Shown here one piece after another: positions 26,576 through 35,195 of a DNA stretch of 64,000 nt. The notes under the pieces were generated by a model. That model saw only the letters and a list, made by a program, of their open reading frames with translations, had not been told where the DNA came from and ran no database searches. Location of the stretch: contig CBDIDH010000002.1 of assembly GCA_965277595.1 (NCBI GenBank), positions 4,712,001-4,776,000 of the forward strand, given 5' to 3'. The DNA is from CBDIDH01 sp965277595. Its GTDB lineage: Bacteria; Planctomycetota; Planctomycetia; Isosphaerales; Isosphaeraceae. Positions within the stretch are counted from its first letter, which is position 1. Each line of letters starts with the position of its first letter. A program made the translations under genes and the position numbers.

Positions 26576-26721
26576 CGGGGCTGATTCCTTTTCGATTGAT
26601 GACCGATGTCCGATGACCAAAAAAAGATCGTGAAGGCTCTTGCCGATCCTTCCTGTTTTCGATTTTTCCTTGGTCATCGGTCCTTGGTCATCGGTCATGA
26701 ATGATGCAGGAAACAGCCCTG
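26576..26721. mobile_element. MITE-like element, copy 2, with 10-bp TSD
   Basis: 146 bp. The right end AGGAAACAGCCCTG (26708-26721) is identical to copy 1. The left end CGGGGCTGATTCCT (26576-26589) matches 12 of 14. It is flanked by the direct repeat ACCAGTTGCC at 26566-26575 and 26722-26731. The interior shares AAGGCTCTTGCC and CCTGTTTTCGATTTTTCC with copy 1. It is inserted between the TatA-like gene and tatA. Confidence 0.85.
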
Positions 26722-26782
26722 ACCAGTTGCCCGCTAATGATTGTTTGATTTTCTCACGCCGGTCTTCCAAGGAGTTTGAGCC

Positions 26783-26998
26783 ATGCTGACGTTCGCGTTT
26801 CTTCCGAACCTGGGTTCGACCGAACTGATGGTGATCGCTTTCGTCTCGCTCTTGATCTTCGGCAACCGCCTGCCGAGCGTGATGCGGTCGCTCGGCAAGA
26901 GCGTCACCGAGTTCAAAAAAGGCGTTTCGGGGATCGAGGACGACATCGACGCCGCCGTGACCGCCGACACCAAGAAGCCCACCACGCCCGAGGTTTAA
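26783..26998 (+). CDS. tatA: twin-arginine translocase subunit TatA
   Basis: 71 residues. TatA forms the protein-conducting part of the Tat system that exports folded proteins. It has the N-terminal helix with Glu (STELMVIAFVSLLIFG), the FGNRLP turn and the amphipathic helix VMRSLGKSVTEFKKGVSGIE, then a short acidic tail. A second tatA follows 63 bp downstream. tatC is not in the window. Confidence 0.93.
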   Translation: MLTFAFLPNLGSTELMVIAFVSLLIFGNRLPSVMRSLGKSVTEFKKGVSGIEDDIDAAVTADTKKPTTPEV

Positions 26999-27061
26999 AA
27001 CCCTCGTTTCTGCTTCCTTTTCGTGTGCCTTCAACCCTGTTCACGAAGCGGAGTGATCAGT

Positions 27062-27370
27062 ATGTTTCCCCAGCTTGGCGTGATGGAGATGATGGTGGTG
27101 ATGGGTATCGCGGTGCTTCTCTTTGGCAAGCGCCTGCCCGAGGTGGGGCGGTCGCTTGGCAAGGGAATCATCGAGTTCAAAAAAGGTCTGCGCGGGATCG
27201 AGGAAGGCTTTGATTTCAGCGGCGAGTCCACCCCCGCCCCGTCGCGTTCCAGAGCGGTGACGTCGACACCCGCCGTGGAATCCTCGGTTCCCAAGTTTGA
27301 GCCTCCCGCCGCGACCGAGGTGCCGCAGATGGAATATCATCAGCCGCAAGCGACAACGCCCCAGGATTGA
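27062..27370 (+). CDS. tatA: second TatA/TatE-type translocase subunit
   Basis: 102 residues. N-terminal helix LGVMEMMVVMGIAVLLFGKR, LPEVGRSLGKGIIEFKKGLR amphipathic helix, and a longer Ser/Thr/Pro-rich tail than the preceding TatA. ATG 27062 follows GGAGTGATCAGT. Paired TatA copies may divide the work between TatA and TatB/TatE roles. The residue pattern is TatA-like in both. Confidence 0.92.
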   Translation: MFPQLGVMEMMVVMGIAVLLFGKRLPEVGRSLGKGIIEFKKGLRGIEEGFDFSGESTPAPSRSRAVTSTPAVESSVPKFEPPAATEVPQMEYHQPQATTPQD

Positions 27371-27427
27371 CGGGCCTTGCCGCTGGTGCCCTTTCCCCAG
27401 GTTGGATTGGATCACGCGGGTCATGTC

Positions 27428-27973
27428 ATGACCGAGGACGCCTTCTTCGCCCTGATTGACCCCGTGATGAAGGCGATTGGCTCGATTCCCGAAGAGGGGG
27501 AAGAGTTCCGGACGCCGCCGCTCGACGTCCTTCGCTACTACCGGCGCGGGGTTCGGCTCCACTGGCTGCCGATCTTCGGCCGTGGCCTGAGCGTCGTGGC
27601 CGTGGTCCGTCAGCCGGTCGACGTCGGCTTTTTAGCGGCCGATTACCGACGCTTCCTCACGCGCCTGGCGATGGCCGTGAACGGTCGCTTCCACCCCTGG
27701 CGGCACGGCCTTTCCGTCGGCCTGACGGTCGTCGTTCTGACGCCCGAGCCGATCGGTCCCGACGACGACCCCACCCTGCGCGGGATCGTCTCGGGCCGGC
27801 CCTTGCCCCGACAGCGGGCGGTGCCGATGGGCCTGATCCGGGTGAATCTCGGCCAGGAAGCTCTTTCGTTCGCGCTGGCGACCGGTCCCGACGGTGTCTT
27901 TTCCGAACCCGCCGCGCTCGCCGATGCGCTCAGCCAGCATCTCCGTCGGTTCGTGCCCTTGATCGAGGTTTGA
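27428..27973 (+). CDS. uncharacterised protein downstream of tatA
   Basis: 181 residues, cytoplasmic by composition, no family recognised. It contains DVLRYYRRGVRLHWLPIFGR and VNGRFHPWRHGLSVGLTVVV, suggesting an alpha/beta fold. ATG 27428 is preferred. A TTG at 27377, 3 bp after the tatA stop, is also in frame and would place it tight behind tatA. Its stop overlaps a possible TTG start of the next gene. Confidence 0.65.
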   Translation: MTEDAFFALIDPVMKAIGSIPEEGEEFRTPPLDVLRYYRRGVRLHWLPIFGRGLSVVAVVRQPVDVGFLAADYRRFLTRLAMAVNGRFHPWRHGLSVGLTVVVLTPEPIGPDDDPTLRGIVSGRPLPRQRAVPMGLIRVNLGQEALSFALATGPDGVFSEPAALADALSQHLRRFVPLIEV

Positions 27974-27993
27974 ATTCAGCAGGAAGCGGACCG

Positions 27994-28581
27994 ATGGAAC
28001 CGAACCGGCGCCGGAGGTTCAGGATCGTTGATGGGATCGTCCTGGTTGCCGCGGTCGGGGTCGGGCTGGCCTGGATGCGATTGTTCACGAAATCCCACGG
28101 TTATCCGGATCAGCCCTTTGAAGGATGGCGCCTGTCGGCGCTTGAATTGCGGCTTCAGATTCAATGCTGGTGGGCCGGGGCGTCTTATAATCTGCTGGCG
28201 GCATTCACGATCGCCGTGTTTTTGTTGAGAATCCTCCCCCCCCGGCCTGGTCGTCGAATCCTGACACGTCAACCGGGCGCGGTCGCCTGTGGGGCGGTCA
28301 TCGCCGCGCTGGCAGTCGAAAAGATTCCCAATCTTCTGGCGCTCGTGTCGGTCATTTATTCGGGCGAACCGTGGTGGTGGGTTCCCTGGACCGTGGAAGG
28401 TCCGTTCGAGGGACTGGCCGTCTTCATTGCCTGGCTTCTTCTTCTTGGAAGCGGCCGATGGAAGCACGAAAAGAGCTGGATTGATGATGTCGGCCAGATC
28501 CTCGGGATTTTCTGGATCGTGCTGCCGCCATTCCTTTGGGTCTTCGAGACCATCGTGATCGAATACGTCCATCGAATGTAA
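27994..28581 (+). CDS. membrane protein of unknown function
   Basis: 195 residues with five hydrophobic segments (about residues 12-28, 64-80, 97-115, 138-154 and 168-188) and a Trp-rich stretch GEPWWWVPWTVEGPFEG. ATG 27994 follows AGGAAG. It ends 7 bp before the convergent opcA stop. No family recognised. Confidence 0.65.
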   Translation: MEPNRRRRFRIVDGIVLVAAVGVGLAWMRLFTKSHGYPDQPFEGWRLSALELRLQIQCWWAGASYNLLAAFTIAVFLLRILPPRPGRRILTRQPGAVACGAVIAALAVEKIPNLLALVSVIYSGEPWWWVPWTVEGPFEGLAVFIAWLLLLGSGRWKHEKSWIDDVGQILGIFWIVLPPFLWVFETIVIEYVHRM

Positions 28582-28588
28582 GACCGGG

Positions 28589-29740
28589 TCAGGCACCCAT
28601 CAGCCACAGGGCGTGCGGCAGAGCCTTTTCAAAGGGCGGGTCGACGCGCGACGACTCCAGCGCGGCCGAGATCCGTCGGGCGGCGTCGAACTCGGGCGCG
28701 AGGACGCTTCGGGGAAGTGTGCAATACGCGTTCGAATCAATATCGACGCGAACCTCGGGCGAGGTGGGCTTGATCCGACGGAGTCGGAACAACTCGGCGC
28801 CGGCGTCGCCGATCTCGCGCGTCGTCAGGGCCGTGGCCGAGAGCTGCGCCACGGAGAGCGTCGCATCCTCGGTGGTCCGGATCTCAACGGCGACGTCGCC
28901 GGTCGGGCCGTGGAAGCGCGCGGTGAGTCGGCCGCCGTCGCGGGTGGGCTGGCCTTCGGGGGTCCAGACGAGTTGACCGGCGAGCCAGGCGGCGAGCCAG
29001 ATGGCCAGGCGCGGCGGAGTTCTGGAATCGGGCGAGACGGCGTCGATCGTCACCGAGTCGATCCGGCCGAGCGTTTCATTATGGATCGGCGGATCGAAGA
29101 AGGTGGCGATCAACTCACGCCAGCGGGTCAGGCCGAACCAGGCGCTATCGCGGCTGAACCGGCAGATTGCGGGATCGAGACCCATGCGGATCGCCGCCGG
29201 ATCGGCGCCGGGGTCGGGAAGATCGAGGATCAGGCGGCTGCATTCGTGCCCCAAGGCGCGGAAGACCGACTCATCGTTGCTCGGATTCGACGTCCACCAG
29301 AGGACGAACGGTAGTTCCGACTCCAGAAGCGGCCGGACCGCGCCGGGGAGCAGGCTGGCGGCCTCGGGACCCGCGCGGAGGACGATCCGCTCAGAGCAGA
29401 CCTGCGGCAAGCCGGGCGCGGGAAGATGGCAAAGCGCGGAAATCTCGGCCGAGATCGTGCGGCCGGGATCGTCGTTGCGGCTCACGACGATTGCTCGGCT
29501 CGGGTAGCGGGTTGTGACCGTGTCGAGCACTCCGTCCAGCCGCGCGGCTTCCGTGGACCGGCCGACGAGGACGAGGTTAGAGAGGACGATCCGGGTGACG
29601 TTGGCGTGGCCGGGTTCACCATCGCCGCCGGCCTGGTCGGCCGCGGGCCGCCAGAGTCGCTCAAGCTCGGTCTCGACCCCGTGAAGGTCGACCGGAACTC
29701 CCTGCCCGCTCAGGAAGTCGTCAGATGTCGCGCTGGCCAT
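28589..29740 (-). CDS. opcA: glucose-6-phosphate dehydrogenase assembly protein OpcA
   Basis: 383 residues. OpcA, known from cyanobacteria and actinobacteria, binds and activates glucose-6-phosphate dehydrogenase. The order is as in the family: an N-terminal segment ending TRIVLSNLVLVG, then YPSRAIVVSRNDD, CSERIVLRAG, LPFVLWWTSNPSNDE (the WW motif), RLILDLPDPG and a C-terminal domain. ATG 29740 follows GGGAGGGG. zwf is not adjacent, so it is transcribed alone or with genes outside this stretch. Confidence 0.88.
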   Translation of the reverse strand: MASATSDDFLSGQGVPVDLHGVETELERLWRPAADQAGGDGEPGHANVTRIVLSNLVLVGRSTEAARLDGVLDTVTTRYPSRAIVVSRNDDPGRTISAEISALCHLPAPGLPQVCSERIVLRAGPEAASLLPGAVRPLLESELPFVLWWTSNPSNDESVFRALGHECSRLILDLPDPGADPAAIRMGLDPAICRFSRDSAWFGLTRWRELIATFFDPPIHNETLGRIDSVTIDAVSPDSRTPPRLAIWLAAWLAGQLVWTPEGQPTRDGGRLTARFHGPTGDVAVEIRTTEDATLSVAQLSATALTTREIGDAGAELFRLRRIKPTSPEVRVDIDSNAYCTLPRSVLAPEFDAARRISAALESSRVDPPFEKALPHALWLMGA

Positions 29741-29817
29741 CGTCTCGCCCCTCCCCTTTGCTTTGTTGCGTCTCGAAGCCCAGCCGACCTCGTTTTTCCA
29801 GGCATAACGTAAGAGGT

Positions 29818-30153
29818 TCAACGCGTCCAGTCGGCCGACATCATCATGACGACGACCACGACCAGGCTGACCACGGCGAGCATTCCGCTCGGCATGAACT
29901 TCCGGTTGTGGATCGCGTAACGGTATCCAAAAAGGATGCACAGCACCATCGCCAGCGCCGCGCCCAGCGTCGTGCCCAGATTATGGTTCTTCATCAACAT
30001 CAGGGCCAGCGCCAGCCCCGCGAAGACCGCGCTGAGCAGGCCCGAGATCAGGGAGGCATGGCTCCTCGCCTTGACAAATCCCATCACGCCGCCGACGGCC
30101 AGCAAGACGGCATACACTCCGAGCGTAATCTGTCCGATCAGCGGTTGGATCAT
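29818..30153 (-). CDS. TMEM14/UPF0136 family membrane protein
   Basis: 111 residues, four hydrophobic helices with Gly-rich turns: GVYAVLLAVGGVMGFVKARS at the start, LISGLLSAVFAGLALALML, LGTTLGAALAMVLCILFGYR, and a last helix of Val and Met. Arg/Lys loops RYAIHNRKFMPSG fit TMEM14. The function of bacterial members is not established. Confidence 0.85.
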   Translation of the reverse strand: MIQPLIGQITLGVYAVLLAVGGVMGFVKARSHASLISGLLSAVFAGLALALMLMKNHNLGTTLGAALAMVLCILFGYRYAIHNRKFMPSGMLAVVSLVVVVVMMMSADWTR

Positions 30154-30813
30154 CGATCAATGGCCCCGTCCGACCGTCCGCGCCTGGCCCCGAAAGGCGG
30201 GCCGCGGTGGTCGATTTCGCGTTGCAAAGTTCATGACGCCACCACTGTAGAGGCGCCAGGCGCGAGCGTCAACGCCCGCCACATTGCCCTTTCCGCTCTT
30301 TTGGGAAATCCGAGAACCAGACACCCAGGGCCCCCATTCGCGAAATCATGGAAAAATGCAGAAAATAGGTAAATAAGCGTAATTGCATGTCAAGGGTATC
30401 GCGTTCGCCTTGGTTGCGGAAATCGTGGGCTTAAAAAGAAATCGGAAAACTTTTTGGAGGGGGGTGAAACTCAATGAGATCGATCGGGGTAACACCCCCG
30501 GTATCATCCACGCGCTCTCCAAAACGGCGCGTTATCTGGACCTCGGGTCGTCGCGGGGACCACCCCCCGGCCCCCCGCGACTGGCCGGAGGTCTGAACGC
30601 ATCTGATCGGAGACCTCTCGGCCATCGAGAGCGTTTCTCTTGATCGGAAGAAAACGCGACAACGCCCCGGCGTCGGTCGCGTGATATGTTTCGTGATAGT
30701 GAAGAGTGGTTCGCACCTTGGGATCGAACCGCAGGACGGCAGACACGCGACGCGAACGCCCCTCGGCTGCTTGCTTGACGGGGGGATCACCGCGTTTCCG
30801 GGATGATGCACCG
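30154..30813. other. gene-free spacer of 660 bp with a GC hairpin
   Basis: No convincing gene on either strand: the short open frames are Arg/Pro-rich shadows without start signals. A perfect 9-bp stem GTCGCGGGG/CCCCGCGAC lies at 30550-30581 with a C-rich loop, just after a GGGGTAACACCCCC stem. The part at 30340-30400 is A-rich and may contain promoter sequence for the hydrolase at 30814. Confidence 0.5.
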
Positions 30814-31710
30814 ATGAATCGACACCTGTTGCCTTGTCGTGACCGCGTCTTCGTGCGCGCGCTCAGTGGGCTTTTTCTCCTGGTTGCCTCGTGCCATTGC
30901 CATCCTGGGGCGCAACACGCGAGGGCCGCCGAGCCCGACGCGGTGGGGGCCGTCGAAAACGATGTGGTTCAGCAGATGACCGGGAGTTTTGAGAGTCAGG
31001 GCAAAACCATCTCGATCGAGCGGTTCGAGCCGAAGGCCCCGGGCCGCTACCCGGCCGTTCTCGTGATTCATGGCGCGGGGGGAATGACGATCGGCGGCGT
31101 CTGGTTCCGCGAGTCGGCCCGGATGCTCGCGAAGCAGGGCTATGTCGCCCACGTCGTCCATTATTTCGACCTGACCGGCACGAAGGTCGCCGACCAGGCG
31201 ACGATGAAGACGCATTTCGCCGGCTGGACCAAGGTTCTCGCCGATGGCGTCGCCAATGTCTCAAAACAGCCGAACGTGGACCCCAAACGTGTCGGCCTGC
31301 TTGGCTTTTCGCTCGGCTCCTATCTCTCGCTCTCACTCTCGATGTACGACCCCCGAATCGCGGCGGTCGTCGAGTATTTTGGCGGTTTGCCCGATGTTCT
31401 GGCCCGCGATTTGAAGAGTCTCCCGCCAGTCCTGATCCTCCACGGCGAGGCTGACCCCGTGGTTCCCGTCTCGCAGGCGCGGGCTCTGGAAAAGCTCTGC
31501 AAGGACAAGAAGATCCCTTACGAGATGCACCTCTACCCCGGCCAGGGGCACGGCTTCCTCGGCGAGACCGGCCGCGACGCCTCGCGGCGGACCCTGGAAT
31601 TCCTCGACGCACACGTCAAGAACGTTCCCGCGCCCCCTGCCCGCGAGACCTCCGCCGTCCCCCGTCCCGAACTCTTCGCCGTTTCGCGCGAGAAGCCGGA
31701 TGCGGATTGA
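30814..31710 (+). CDS. exported dienelactone-hydrolase family protein
   Basis: 298 residues. A signal peptide covers about residues 1-42 (basic start, FVRALSGLFLLVASCHCHPG, then an Ala-containing cleavage region). The hydrolase domain has VLVIHGAGGM (oxyanion region), the nucleophile elbow GLLGFSLGSYLSL, the acid in LHGEADPVVP and the His in YPGQGHGFLGE. DLH enzymes usually have Cys as nucleophile. Here it is Ser, closer to general alpha/beta hydrolases. The substrate is unknown. ATG 30814 is the first start that places a signal peptide. Confidence 0.85.
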   Translation: MNRHLLPCRDRVFVRALSGLFLLVASCHCHPGAQHARAAEPDAVGAVENDVVQQMTGSFESQGKTISIERFEPKAPGRYPAVLVIHGAGGMTIGGVWFRESARMLAKQGYVAHVVHYFDLTGTKVADQATMKTHFAGWTKVLADGVANVSKQPNVDPKRVGLLGFSLGSYLSLSLSMYDPRIAAVVEYFGGLPDVLARDLKSLPPVLILHGEADPVVPVSQARALEKLCKDKKIPYEMHLYPGQGHGFLGETGRDASRRTLEFLDAHVKNVPAPPARETSAVPRPELFAVSREKPDAD

Positions 31711-31724
31711 TGGCGGATGACCGA

Positions 31725-31846
31725 TAGGGTTGTTGCGTGTCGCGGTTGATTTGTGACGTGAGGTCAAAGGACAGAAGGACAAAGGGCAAATTTTCCCTTC
31801 TGTCCTTCTGTCCTTCTGTCCTTACGACGATTCCGCAACGACCCTA
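31725..31846. mobile_element. 122-bp palindromic MITE-like element with heptamer core
   Basis: The ends TAGGGTTGTTGCG (31725-31737) and CGCAACGACCCTA (31834-31846) are inverse with one mismatch, with GA directly outside both. The core is a hairpin of heptamer units: AAAGGACAGAAGGACAAAGGG against CCCTTCTGTCCTTCTGTCC. The right end supplies the stop codon (CTA on the plus strand, 31844-31846) of the epimerase gene, so insertion there probably reshaped that protein's C-terminus. Confidence 0.65.
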
Positions 31847-32836
31847 GATTTCTTCCGCGTACGCATCATCCTCGGGATAATAGCCGAGCAGGTCGGCGGC
31901 CGTGGTGAGGTCCCAGCGAGTCCCGCGGTTGTTGGACATTCCGTTGACGACGACAAAGAGGCGGTCGTCCAGCTCAGACTCCACCGCGCAATCGAAGAGG
32001 CGGACGAGGTCGGCATTGGAAAGCCAGAGGCCGCGCGACCAGTCGTCGGGCAGGGTCTCGGGAAGGTTCTCGGCGGCCTGGTTCCAGCCGATCCGAAGCG
32101 CGATGAAGGTGATGTCAAAGGCGTGCGCCAGGCTGCGGCCGAGCCGCTCGCCCATCAGCTTCGTGGCGCCATAAGGACCGTCGGGCTTGGGGGGTAGGTC
32201 GACGGTGATCCGCATGTCCTCAAACTCGCGATAGCCCCCCATCGCGTGATTGGAACTGGCGAAGATCAGACGCTCGACGCCCGCCAGCGCCGAGGCGTGA
32301 AGAACGTTGCTGAGCGCGTCGATGTTCGGCCCTTCCAGGTCTTCCCAGATGGCCAGATCGTTGGGATTTCCGGCCAGATGCACGACGGTGTCGACCCCGT
32401 GGAAGTGGCTCAGCCAGGTCTCGTCAAGCACCGAGAGGTCGGCGACGACCACCTCGCTATCGTCCGGGTCGGCCTGACGGTCGATCAGAACCAGGTCGTA
32501 AACGTCCGCCCAGGCTGCGCGAAGCTTCCGGCCGATGTTGCCCGAGGCGCCCGTGATCAGAACGACGCGAACCCCGTCCTCGTCATCCTCATTATCAAAC
32601 TCCTCGTCCTCGTGGAAATCGGCCTCATCGTCCTCAATGTCCTCGGCGCCAAGGATTTCCAGGCCGTGCAACGGACGATCCGAGGGCGCGGGACGGCCCG
32701 GCTCGTTCTCGACGCCTTCGGTCGAAGGATTGTTGACGTCGTCGTCGTCATCGTCGGCCTCGTCGCGTGTCGGGTCCAGGCGCATCCGGCCGTCCTCCCC
32801 GCTGGGTTCAATCGTCGAGGCAGAAGTTGGGTCCAT
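31844..32836 (-). CDS. NAD-dependent epimerase/dehydratase with acidic N-terminal extension
   Basis: 330 residues. Residues 1-88 are low-complexity and very acidic (a run of five Asp, later EDDEADFHEDEEFDNEDDED). The extended-SDR domain then starts with VVLITGASGNIGRKL (NAD-binding Gly motif), DTVVHLAG, and the catalytic YGATK. The ASSNHAMGGY region resembles uronate dehydrogenase-like members. A start at an internal Met (residue 18) is possible. The stop codon lies within a MITE-like inverted repeat. Confidence 0.85.
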   Translation of the reverse strand: MDPTSASTIEPSGEDGRMRLDPTRDEADDDDDDVNNPSTEGVENEPGRPAPSDRPLHGLEILGAEDIEDDEADFHEDEEFDNEDDEDGVRVVLITGASGNIGRKLRAAWADVYDLVLIDRQADPDDSEVVVADLSVLDETWLSHFHGVDTVVHLAGNPNDLAIWEDLEGPNIDALSNVLHASALAGVERLIFASSNHAMGGYREFEDMRITVDLPPKPDGPYGATKLMGERLGRSLAHAFDITFIALRIGWNQAAENLPETLPDDWSRGLWLSNADLVRLFDCAVESELDDRLFVVVNGMSNNRGTRWDLTTAADLLGYYPEDDAYAEEI

Positions 32837-32924
32837 TCGATCCGAAACCGATCACGATAACGCCCGACCCTCGCGAACGCCAGTCGGATCAGCACACAAT
32901 CTTGGGACGATAGCAAGTTCGGTC

Positions 32925-33071
32925 TTGTCGATGACCGAGAACGAAGGACCAATGACCAAGGACCAAGAGCCAATCATTAAGAACCGATGACCGTGATTTT
33001 CTTGATCCTCGATTCTTGGTCATCGGTCATCGGTCCTCGGTCCTCGGTCCTTCCCAGGAACGCGAGCCCTG
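32925..33071. repeat. hairpin related to the MITE-like elements, degenerate copy
   Basis: Left arm ATGACCGAGAACGAAGGACC and more units up to 32992. Right arm CTTGGTCATCGGTCATCGG continuing with three CGGTCCT units. The right end AGGAACGCGAGCCCTG (33056-33071) resembles the 14-bp end of the two dated copies, with two inserted bases. The left end and flanking duplication are not recognisable. Confidence 0.6.
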
Positions 33072-33165
33072 GAAGGCGGGCAGAGGTCGGTGGCGGAGGG
33101 TCCGGCTCTGGTGTTTAATGGCGGGATCAGCCGAACGACATCGAGCCCGATCGGGGAGACTCCGC

Positions 33166-35187
33166 ATGAGCAAGGGTGGATACGGTTCGCGATCAGGGTC
33201 CGTCCTCGTGGCCTTGGCCGTCGTCTGGCTGAACCTGGGCGCGACGGCCGGGGCGCAGACCTCGAAACACGTGAAAATGGAGCGATACGAACCGACCGCC
33301 GACGAACGGGCGAAGATCCACGATCGCGCCGAGGCGCTCGGCCGAGCGATCGCCCTGATTCCCGAAGGGACCGTCCGCGACGCCCTGGCCGACGTCCAGG
33401 TCTATCACAAGGCCGCCGTCTGGGCCTTGAAATATGGTGATTTCCACGAGCCGAAGGACGTCGCCTCGGCGCTCAAGGTTCTCGAACGCGGCCTCGATCG
33501 CGCCCGCGAGCTTTCCAGCGGTCGACGCCCCTGGGCCGAGGCTCGCGGCTGGGTCGCCCGAGGCTACGTCTCGAAGCTTGACGGCTCGGTGCAGCCGTTC
33601 GCGGTGGTCGTTCCCGAAGGGCTTTCGCTGAACCGCGAGAATCGGGCGCCGCTGGATGTCGTGCTTCACGGCCGCGATGCCAGGGCCAGTGAGGTCCGCT
33701 TCCTCGCTTCGCACGACGCCAAGGCCGCGCCGGCCGATTCCGAGGGCAAACTCACGCTCCACGTCTTCGGCCGGACCAATAACGGCTACCGGTGGGCCGG
33801 CGAGGCCGACGTCTTCGAGGCGATTGAGGCGGTCAAGAAAGCCTATCCGGTCGACGACATGCGAATCGCCCTTCGCGGGTTCTCAATGGGCGGCGCGGGG
33901 GCCTGGCACCTCGGCTTGCATCACCCGGCGCTCTGGTCTTCGGTTGAGGCGGGCGCGGGATTTACCGAGACCCGCCAGTACGCCAAGCTTGGCGATCTGC
34001 CCCAGTATGTCGAGAAGGGTTTGCACATTTATGACTCGGCTGATTACGCCCTCAACGCCGCTGACGTGCCGATCGCCGGTTATGGCGGCGAGGACGACCC
34101 GCAACTACGCGCCTCGACGAACATCGTTGATGCGCTCAAGACTCTCGGTTTCACGCTCAAGACCGAAGGCCTGGTCACCCGAGGCGAGGGGATCGACTTC
34201 CTTCGTGTCGTGGGCGCGAAGACTGGCCACAAGATCGACCCGGAGAGTGAAAAGATTCTCAAAGCCTTTCGCGACGAACACCGCAAGGCCGGGGCCGCCT
34301 TGCTGCCGCCCCGGGTCCGCTTCGCCACGTATACCGTGAAGTACGGTCGGGCGGCCTGGCTCTCGGTCGAGCAGATGAAGGAACACTACCGCCGCGCTGA
34401 GGTCGATGCCGAGATCAAGGGCGATACGGTCGTCGTGACCAAAGCCGAGAACGTCGCCGTCCTCGCCGTTGACCGCCACGCGGCCGAAAAAATCGTCTTC
34501 GGCGAACAGGAATTTGAGCTGGAAGGGGCCGTTCGCGGGCTCTTGCCCAATGTCTACTTCCGTGCCCTTGACGATGGTGAATGGCGGCAGCTTGATTACA
34601 CGCAGTCGCGCGCTTTCGAGGAGAACACCGACCGCGGCAAGCGTCGGAACCTTCAAGGGCCGATCGACGACGCCTTCACCGGGTCATTCCTCTGCGTCCG
34701 AGGCACGGGCGACCCCTGGAGCCCGACCCTCGACCGCTGGTCGACCGCCCGACTTGATCAGTTCATCAAGGACTGGGCCGTCTTCTTTCGCGGCGACATC
34801 CGCGTGAAGAACGATACGCAGGTCACCGAGGACGACATCGAGACCCACAACCTCATCCTCTTCGGCGATCCCGGCTCAAACCGAATCACCGCGCGTGTTC
34901 TGTCGGGCCTGCCTCTCTCCTGGACGAAGACCGAACTGAAACTTGGCGGCGGGACCTATCCGGCCGACTCCCACGCCCCCGTTCTCGTCGCGCCCAACCC
35001 CTTGAACCCGCGTCGATACATCGTCCTGAACAGCGGCCATACCTTCACCGCCCGGGATCTCGCGGGCACGAACGCCCTGCTTTACCCCCACCTTGGCGAT
35101 TACGCCGTTTTCGAGACCCTCGGCCGCGAATCGAGCCTGAAGACCTCGGGATACTTCGATGAAGGTTGGTCGCTCAGGGTGAAGTGA
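33166..35187 (+). CDS. exported alpha/beta-hydrolase (peptidase S9-like) multidomain protein
   Basis: 673 residues. A signal peptide (SVLVALAVVWLNLGATAGAQ, about residues 12-31) is followed by a helical region. The hydrolase domain has PLDVVLHGRD, FGRTNNGYRWAGEADVFEAI and the nucleophile elbow ALRGFSMGGAGAWHLGLHHP. A long C-terminal half of unknown role has LILFGDPGSN and APNPLNPRRYIVLNSGHTFT. This layout is common in planctomycetes. The acid and His of the triad are not certain. ATG 33166 follows GGGGAG. Probable periplasmic hydrolase, substrate unknown. Confidence 0.8.
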   Translation: MSKGGYGSRSGSVLVALAVVWLNLGATAGAQTSKHVKMERYEPTADERAKIHDRAEALGRAIALIPEGTVRDALADVQVYHKAAVWALKYGDFHEPKDVASALKVLERGLDRARELSSGRRPWAEARGWVARGYVSKLDGSVQPFAVVVPEGLSLNRENRAPLDVVLHGRDARASEVRFLASHDAKAAPADSEGKLTLHVFGRTNNGYRWAGEADVFEAIEAVKKAYPVDDMRIALRGFSMGGAGAWHLGLHHPALWSSVEAGAGFTETRQYAKLGDLPQYVEKGLHIYDSADYALNAADVPIAGYGGEDDPQLRASTNIVDALKTLGFTLKTEGLVTRGEGIDFLRVVGAKTGHKIDPESEKILKAFRDEHRKAGAALLPPRVRFATYTVKYGRAAWLSVEQMKEHYRRAEVDAEIKGDTVVVTKAENVAVLAVDRHAAEKIVFGEQEFELEGAVRGLLPNVYFRALDDGEWRQLDYTQSRAFEENTDRGKRRNLQGPIDDAFTGSFLCVRGTGDPWSPTLDRWSTARLDQFIKDWAVFFRGDIRVKNDTQVTEDDIETHNLILFGDPGSNRITARVLSGLPLSWTKTELKLGGGTYPADSHAPVLVAPNPLNPRRYIVLNSGHTFTARDLAGTNALLYPHLGDYAVFETLGRESSLKTSGYFDEGWSLRVK

Positions 35188-35195
35188 TGCGAGTC

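Noticed and set aside
30431..30811. Minus-strand open frame of 126 codons in the spacer
   Set aside because: Composition is Arg/Pro/Ser-rich as for shadows, with no Shine-Dalgarno and no domain.
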